Positions 33,924-38,470 of a stretch of DNA of 38,470 bases are shown piece by piece. Made by a program: the position numbers and the translations under genes. This DNA is from Ignavibacteriota bacterium (GTDB lineage Bacteria > Bacteroidota > Ignavibacteria > UBA10030 > UBA6906): contig JACRFA010000311.1 in NCBI GenBank assembly GCA_016218065.1, forward strand, positions 1 to 38,470. Reading direction: 5' to 3'. Position 1 is the stretch's first letter; each line of letters opens with the position of its first letter. Under the pieces are notes generated by a model. The model was not told the DNA's origin, ran no database searches, and saw only the letters and a list, made by a program, of their open reading frames with translations.

Positions 33924-34085
33924 TCACGTTCGTTTCCGTTTCAGGAGGATGGCAACTCCCACCAGTATGAACACAACAGGCCAGAATTTCTTGATGATGA
34001 CGCCAAACTCCATCACGCCCATACTATCGAGCAAAAACATTACGCCCATCGCGATGAAGAGTATTCCAATCCAGGAGTTTTTCAT
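33924..34085 (-). CDS. Small membrane protein, LiaI/LiaF N-terminal-like
   Basis: 53 aa from ATG 34085; the longer frame to 34160 overlaps the ferredoxin gene and is rejected. Two transmembrane helices, I-G-I-L-F-I-A-M-G-V-M-F-L and F-W-P-V-V-F-I-L-V-G-V-A-I-L, separated by I-I-K-K and ended by K-R-K-R. This two-helix layout with F-W-P-V matches the LiaI/LiaF-like (DUF5668-type) N-terminal domain found in envelope-stress proteins. Lies between two ferredoxin genes on the same strand. Confidence 0.7.
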   Translation of the reverse strand: MKNSWIGILFIAMGVMFLLDSMGVMEFGVIIKKFWPVVFILVGVAILLKRKRT

Positions 34086-34095
34086 ACCATTCTCA

Positions 34096-34383
34096 CTACC
34101 AGTAGGATGTCGTGATTTCGACATCGCCGTTGATGACGGCGAGACACGCTGCGCGTTCATTCGACGCGAAATTATACTGCGCCATCAACTTGCGTTCAAG
34201 CGCTATCGGCGGCGCGAGCGACTCGCCGCCGCGAAGCACACGCACCTTGCACCACCCGCAAATCCCGTCTCCGCTGCACGACTGCCCAATCGGGACGTCG
34301 CTTTGATTCGCCGCCGCGAGCAACGTTGCGCCTGCTTTGATGGTCTTCGATTTCTTGAGGGGAACGAAAACAACGTTTGGCAT
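34096..34383 (-). CDS. Plant-type [2Fe-2S] ferredoxin
   Basis: 95 aa. Beta-grasp ferredoxin with the cluster loop S-C-S-G-D-G-I-C-G-W-C-K (Cys36, Cys42, Cys45) and the distal A-A-C-L-A-V (Cys80). Cytoplasmic; could receive electrons from the ferredoxin-reductase-like enzyme encoded 1.8 kb upstream. It lies 7 nt after the polX stop on the same strand and is probably co-transcribed with it. Confidence 0.93.
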   Translation of the reverse strand: MPNVVFVPLKKSKTIKAGATLLAAANQSDVPIGQSCSGDGICGWCKVRVLRGGESLAPPIALERKLMAQYNFASNERAACLAVINGDVEITTSYW

Positions 34384-34390
34384 CGCTCGC

Positions 34391-36136
34391 CTACTTCAGT
34401 TTCAAATATTCAAGCACACCCGACACAGAACGCGTGTTCAAGACATCCTTTGGCCCCAACCAACCCTTGCGAGCGATGCCGACGCCGTAGAAGACATCGC
34501 CGAGTGAAGCAGTGTTGTGCGCGTCGGGATTGATTGCGAGCATCACGCCTTTTTCCTTCGCGTACTTCGCCAACCGCCAATCGAGATCGAGTCGCATCGC
34601 GTGCGCGTTGATCTCGATGATCTTCCCGTAGTCGGCGGCGCAGTTGATCACCTGAATCATGTCCACCGGATATCCGTCGCGGTTCAGCAGCAATCGTCCC
34701 GTCGGATGGCCGAGCATCGTTACATGTTTGTTCTTCAACGCCTTGATGATCCGCTTCGTCATCTCCTTCTCGTCATTCTTGAAGCTGCTATGCACCGACA
34801 CCACCACGTATTCGAATCGCTCAAGCATCTTCTCCGACCAATCCAGATCGCCGTTCGGAAGAATGTCGCACTCGGTTCCCTTGAAGATTCTGAAGTTCTT
34901 CAGCTTTGCGTTCAGTGCGTCGATCTCCTTGCACTGAGCCTTCACTTTCTCTTCACTCAATCCTCCGGCATACGCAGCGACTTTGCTATGATCGCCAATG
35001 CCGAGATACTCCCATCCAAGTTCTTGCGCAGCGGCGGCCATCTGCTCAACGGAGTTCACTCCATCGCTGTAGGTTGTGTGGCAATGAAATGTTCCGCGGA
35101 TGTCCTTCCCTTCGATCAATGTCGGCAGCGCTCCCTTTTCCGCCGCTTCGAACTCGCCCATGTTCTCGCGAAGCTCCGGCTCGATATACGCGAGATCAAG
35201 GGCCTTGTACAGATCGGCTTCATCCTTACACTTCACGATCTTTTTTGCCTTGCCGCGTTTTTCTTCCGCGCCGATTTCGGAGAAGCCATACTCATTCAAG
35301 CTCCAGCCGTACTTCTTGGCGCGTGAGCGCATCTCCACATTGTGATCTTTGTTCCCCGTGAAGTAGTTGAGCGCAAACGGAAATTCGTCGTCGTTGACGA
35401 TGCGTAGGTCGCAATTGATGCCGGCGCTCAGCACGACGCTCGATTTCGTTTCGCCTTGTCCCACAACTGCCTGCACATCGGAATGTCGGACAAAAGCATT
35501 CATGAGCGAAGGACGAACGGAATCTTTTGCGCTCACGAGAATGTCGATATCGCCAATCACTTCTTTTCGTCGTCGCAAGCTTCCGGCAATCTCCGCGCGG
35601 ATGACTCCCTTCTGATCTTTGAGATGCTGAAGAATTCTGCTCGCCGGTTCGAATGCCTGCGGATAGAGATGCTTGTCCGTGCGAACGCGTAAGGATTGAA
35701 TTCCCTTGAGAATGTTCTGCTCAGTCTTTTCACCAAAGCCGGAAATGTCGGCGAGCATATTCGCCTGTGCCGCAGCCTCCAGCTCGTCAACCGACGTAAT
35801 CTTGAGTTTCTCAAAAAGGATCTTTACTCGCTTCGGTCCGAGGCCGGCAATCTTGAGCATCCCTGGCACGCCGGGTGGAAACGCATGGCGCAGGTCGTCA
35901 TAATCTTTCGAGTGTTCCTTGACGACGAGATCAGAGATGATCTTTGCGATGCTCTCCCCTATTCCCTGCACTTCACGAAGTCGCGCTTCCTTGACGAGTA
36001 TGGCGAGGTCTTCGTTGACGCCTTCGAGCGCGCGGGAAGCGTTATGATACGCGCGCGATTTGAATGGATTCGCGCCCTGCAGCTCCAGCAGCGTTCCCAT
36101 CTCTTCAAGAATGGCTATGACTTGTCTTTTTTCCAC
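34391..36136 (-). CDS. polX: DNA polymerase X with PHP domain
   Basis: 581-aa repair polymerase with an added exonuclease-type domain. GTG start at 36136. Helix-hairpin-helix domains (about 50-145) precede the nucleotidyltransferase palm with G-D-I-D-I-L (Asp196, Asp198) and the third Asp at 243 (C-D-L-R-I). The PHP domain (about 348 to the end) has F-H-C-H-T-T-Y-S-D, I-G-D-H-S-K, G-T-E-C-D-I, V-V-S-V-H-S-S-F, G-H-P-T-G-R, E-I-N-A-H and N-P-D-A-H, a complete set of metal ligands, so 3'-5' exonuclease activity is expected. Upstream of the plant-type ferredoxin gene. Confidence 0.95.
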   Translation of the reverse strand: MEKRQVIAILEEMGTLLELQGANPFKSRAYHNASRALEGVNEDLAILVKEARLREVQGIGESIAKIISDLVVKEHSKDYDDLRHAFPPGVPGMLKIAGLGPKRVKILFEKLKITSVDELEAAAQANMLADISGFGEKTEQNILKGIQSLRVRTDKHLYPQAFEPASRILQHLKDQKGVIRAEIAGSLRRRKEVIGDIDILVSAKDSVRPSLMNAFVRHSDVQAVVGQGETKSSVVLSAGINCDLRIVNDDEFPFALNYFTGNKDHNVEMRSRAKKYGWSLNEYGFSEIGAEEKRGKAKKIVKCKDEADLYKALDLAYIEPELRENMGEFEAAEKGALPTLIEGKDIRGTFHCHTTYSDGVNSVEQMAAAAQELGWEYLGIGDHSKVAAYAGGLSEEKVKAQCKEIDALNAKLKNFRIFKGTECDILPNGDLDWSEKMLERFEYVVVSVHSSFKNDEKEMTKRIIKALKNKHVTMLGHPTGRLLLNRDGYPVDMIQVINCAADYGKIIEINAHAMRLDLDWRLAKYAKEKGVMLAINPDAHNTASLGDVFYGVGIARKGWLGPKDVLNTRSVSGVLEYLKLK

Positions 36137-36194
36137 GAGCGTAAGATTGGGGGATGATGTTTGCGTTGCGCGGAGTGAAGCTAACCAAAACTGC

Positions 36195-36231
36195 GTAGAG
36201 ATTCAAACGAGTTTGGAGGTGTAGAGATTCA
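36195..36231. repeat. 11-nt direct repeat
   Basis: GTAGAGATTCA occurs at 36195-36205 and 36221-36231, spanning the gap between polX and the next gene and entering that gene's stop region. A related GAGATTCAAAC word recurs at about 37490. No function evident. Confidence 0.4.
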
Positions 36232-37422
36232 GATCTTTCCTCTCAGGTTGGTCGGATGTTTGTACGTGTGTTTGGGATTGATGAGATGGCGCGCAGCATC
36301 GACTTTCTCCCACACGTTCCACAATAACACGCCGCGCAGTTTTCCTTGATCGAGATAGTACACGACACCTTCACGGAATTCTTCGCGCCAATCGGCGAAC
36401 GTCTCAAGCTTGGCGTCGATCTCGCCAACGGCCTCGAACCCAAGTTCGAACAAATCGGAATAGAAATACGGCAGGTAATCGTATGAATGCTTCGCGCCGG
36501 TCATGTTCTGACCTGCGTACTTTCCCTGCACCTGCGCATTGTTCCAGTGCTCAACGCGAATGCTCTTCTCCAACAACTTTGCCGGAAAGCAGGCAACGTC
36601 GCCCGCGGCATAGATGTTCGCGTCGGAGGTCTGTAACCAATTGTTCACGACAATGCCTTGGTCGATTCTGAGTCCGGCGCGCATCGCCATCTCGAGATGA
36701 AGATTGAGGCCGATAGCGGCAATCGCCATGTCGCCGGCAATCGTGTTTCCAGATTTCGTCGTGACACGCGTTGTGCCTTCAGAACGTTCGATGCTCGTCG
36801 GAAGATCTTCGCTCACCACCGACACGCCCTTCGTCATGTAGAGCTGCGTGACGTAGCCCGCGAGATCTTCGGGCAGTAGCTTCTGAAGAAGATAGCGATC
36901 CGGAAAGACGATCGAGACGTTCTTTCCTTGCATGTTCAACGCGGCGGCAAGCTCAGCGCCAATGAATCCGCCGCCAATGAGAATGAAGTGAGACAATCGA
37001 TCCGCTGCGTCACGAAGGAACTGGTAATCATCGCGCGTGCGGTAGTAGTGGACGTTGTTCCCTCCGAACGAAAGTGAACGCGGAGAACCGCCCGTTGCTA
37101 TCAGCAGCTTTTCATACCCGAAGCGAGTCGAATCGCTGTCGAGCACTTGCTTCTTTTGCCGATCGATGGAAACGATCTCGCGACCGAGATGGAGATGAAC
37201 GTTGTTGCGGGTGTAATACGATTCGTTGTGAACGGGAAGATCTTTGAGCTGCGACTTGCCGGTCCAAAGTCCTTTGGAAAGCGGAGGGCGGTCGTACGGC
37301 AGATGAGTTTCTTTGCCGAACAGTGCAATCGAGCCTTGGCCGTCGAGTTCGCGAATGCCCTCAACGGCGGACGCAGCGGCAAGTCCACCGCCGACGATCA
37401 CGTATTTGAAGTGGTTCGCCAT
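36229..37422 (-). CDS. FAD-dependent pyridine-nucleotide oxidoreductase (ferredoxin-reductase/AIF-like)
   Basis: 397 aa from ATG 37422 (AAGGGA upstream); an in-frame start at 37470 is rejected. FAD Rossmann motif V-I-V-G-G-G-L-A-A-A-S-A at the N-terminus, A-T-G-G-S-P-R, the NAD(P) motif L-I-G-G-G-F-I-G-A-E-L-A (about 165-176), and A-A-G-D-V-A-C-F. The C-terminal R-G-V-L-L-W-N-V-W-E-K-V-D-A-A-R belongs to the reductase/AIF-type C-terminal domain. Probably an NAD(P)H-dependent reductase of a ferredoxin or similar partner, possibly the plant-type ferredoxin nearby (inference). Confidence 0.9.
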   Translation of the reverse strand: MANHFKYVIVGGGLAAASAVEGIRELDGQGSIALFGKETHLPYDRPPLSKGLWTGKSQLKDLPVHNESYYTRNNVHLHLGREIVSIDRQKKQVLDSDSTRFGYEKLLIATGGSPRSLSFGGNNVHYYRTRDDYQFLRDAADRLSHFILIGGGFIGAELAAALNMQGKNVSIVFPDRYLLQKLLPEDLAGYVTQLYMTKGVSVVSEDLPTSIERSEGTTRVTTKSGNTIAGDMAIAAIGLNLHLEMAMRAGLRIDQGIVVNNWLQTSDANIYAAGDVACFPAKLLEKSIRVEHWNNAQVQGKYAGQNMTGAKHSYDYLPYFYSDLFELGFEAVGEIDAKLETFADWREEFREGVVYYLDQGKLRGVLLWNVWEKVDAARHLINPKHTYKHPTNLRGKI

Positions 37423-37653
37423 GAAATTCCCTTCTCGTTCCACATCACTCGTGCTTTCGGGTGTGCACAACTAACGAAAAAGGAGTCTGAGATTCAAACA
37501 GAACCTTATCTGTTCACGGCCGACGGACTTGTTAAATGCCCTGCCCGCGCTGAGGCCCAGAGATTTCCAGGATGATGATTTCGCGCGTGACCCACCATTC
37601 TCAAAGAGGAGTCTGTGCCTCTGCGGCTGCTGTCAATCGTTTTCAATTCTCTG
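37423..37653. other. 231-nt spacer
   Basis: Between the partial outer-membrane gene's stop and the oxidoreductase start. Nothing recognisable beyond a GAGATTCAAAC word. Confidence 0.4.
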
Positions 37654-38470
37654 TTAGAACGCGACTCCGATGCTTATCATAGAAACCGACATCGGAATTT
37701 CCCCCTTCATATGCACTGAACTCCCATAGGTCGAACCGGTGATTTCAAATTCCGGCCTTCCGCTCAAGTAGTTCACGCCAACATTTACGCGCCGACTGAA
37801 AACAATTCCGGCTCCAATCCCAAAAGCGAATGCCGTCCCGCCTGAGTATGAATAGCCGGAGCTAAGCGTAGGCAACGAGCCGAAGACTGCTCCGACTTGT
37901 CCGTGAAAGTACGCCACGACACTGCGCTGTCGATTTGCCGATATTTGAAAACCGGTCAGCGCATAGACTGCGGAGAATGGCGAGATGTCTGCGGACGAAG
38001 GTGCGTTTTTCACCGGATTGAAAGAGCCTGATACACTTGCCGTCCATGCAATCATATCATCGATTGGAACGCTCGCTTCGCCGCGAAATCCAAACCCCAT
38101 ATCTGCGCCATCGGCGTACTCGCCTACGGGTATGCCCATCGCTGCTGACGCGGAGAAGGTCGGTTTTCGCGGATTGAAATCTGCTTCTGGCACTTCTTCC
38201 AATCGCCTTTGCCCTACCTCTTGAATTTTCGATGCAGCGACTTGCGAAGGGATTTCCTTGCTTATGCTCTCGACCTCCGACATCTTACAGATGAACAAAC
38301 TCTTGTTGTCCGTTTCAATCTTGATAATGCTGTCCGGTATCAGTTCGATAACGCTGCCGCGAATAATGCTTCCATTCTTGAGACGAACAACATCACCCAC
38401 TGCCGACCGACTTGCTGTTGTCGGCAAAGATGTCGCGAGTGGTTTCGCGGACCCTTCACTGAGAAGTGCG
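37654..38470 (-). CDS. Predicted outer-membrane beta-barrel protein with N-terminal small beta domain, start beyond window
   Basis: The frame stays open to the window's right edge, so the true start and most of the signal peptide are outside; an apparent TTG start at 38427 is not convincing. The visible 272 codons begin A-L-L-S-E-G-S-A-K-P. A first domain (V-G-D-V-V-R-L-K-N-G-S-I-I-R-G-S-V-I-E) resembles a small SH3-like or Sm-like domain found before barrels in Bacteroidota. The rest alternates glycine- and aromatic-rich strands and ends I-S-I-G-V-A-F, a barrel-type C-terminus. Function unknown. Confidence 0.75.
   Translation of the reverse strand, partial: ALLSEGSAKPLATSLPTTASRSAVGDVVRLKNGSIIRGSVIELIPDSIIKIETDNKSLFICKMSEVESISKEIPSQVAASKIQEVGQRRLEEVPEADFNPRKPTFSASAAMGIPVGEYADGADMGFGFRGEASVPIDDMIAWTASVSGSFNPVKNAPSSADISPFSAVYALTGFQISANRQRSVVAYFHGQVGAVFGSLPTLSSGYSYSGGTAFAFGIGAGIVFSRRVNVGVNYLSGRPEFEITGSTYGSSVHMKGEIPMSVSMISIGVAF

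Noticed and set aside
1-38470. tRNA, rRNA or insertion-sequence genes
   Set aside because: Intergenic regions were read for tRNA-like cloverleaves, rRNA and transposase genes; none was found.

Overview
The window is a stretch of chromosome from a Bacteroidota/Ignavibacteria-like bacterium, probably from the Ignavibacteria, Kryptonia or a related group. This rests on a secreted M1 peptidase ending in a Por (type IX) secretion C-terminal domain with the N-Y-P-N-P-F-N-P motif, on the gene content, on moderate GC, and on many short intergenic hairpins. No rRNA or tRNA was seen, so the placement is inference. Two genes run off the ends of the window: a subtilisin-like protease on the left and an outer-membrane-like protein on the right.

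Layout. 1-2477: partial S8 protease (minus strand). 2782-5369: hisC, a lipoprotein, then a start/stop-overlapping small protein and nucleotidyltransferase pair. 5402-9447: tyrosine catabolism (4-hydroxyphenylpyruvate dioxygenase, homogentisate dioxygenase) followed by an acyl-CoA synthetase. 9477-9960: a BrnT-type toxin and its antitoxin. 9972-11720: two divergent outer-membrane-type proteins. 11819-13444: an accessory patch with a lipoprotein and an unknown TTG-start gene. The unknown gene is bracketed by sequences that fit an integron cassette (attC-like site at 12341-12502). 13739-14290: an HD-domain hydrolase.

The core is a hydrogenase block on the minus strand. Hydrogenase structural genes (29410 down to 24309) run hydB, a stand-alone cyclic-nucleotide-binding protein, hydG, hydD, hydA and a maturation endopeptidase. 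They encode a cytoplasmic group 3b (NADP-linked, 'sulfhydrogenase'-type) [NiFe] hydrogenase. After 1.16 kb of non-coding DNA packed with small hairpins comes the maturation operon (23145 down to 14490): hypC, hypF, a second HypC-like gene lacking the essential Cys2, hypD, a glutamine-synthetase-family gene, the secreted M1 peptidase, and hypE. HypF and HypE make the cyanide ligand, HypC and HypD carry the Fe(CN)2CO unit, and the endopeptidase trims the HydA C-terminus. HypA and HypB were not seen here.

29573-38470: a membrane-anchored zinc-ribbon protein; a chemoreceptor co-transcribed with a periplasmic protein (a possible two-part sensor) and followed by a clear intrinsic terminator; endonuclease III; two [2Fe-2S] ferredoxins; a LiaI/LiaF-like small membrane protein; DNA polymerase X with a PHP domain; an FAD-dependent ferredoxin-reductase-like enzyme; and the partial outer-membrane protein.

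The points most worth a second look are the hairpin array between the two hydrogenase operons, the cNMP-binding protein locked into the hydrogenase operon, the Cys-less HypC paralogue, the GS and M1 genes inside the hyp operon, the chemoreceptor/periplasmic pair, and the integron-like cassette.
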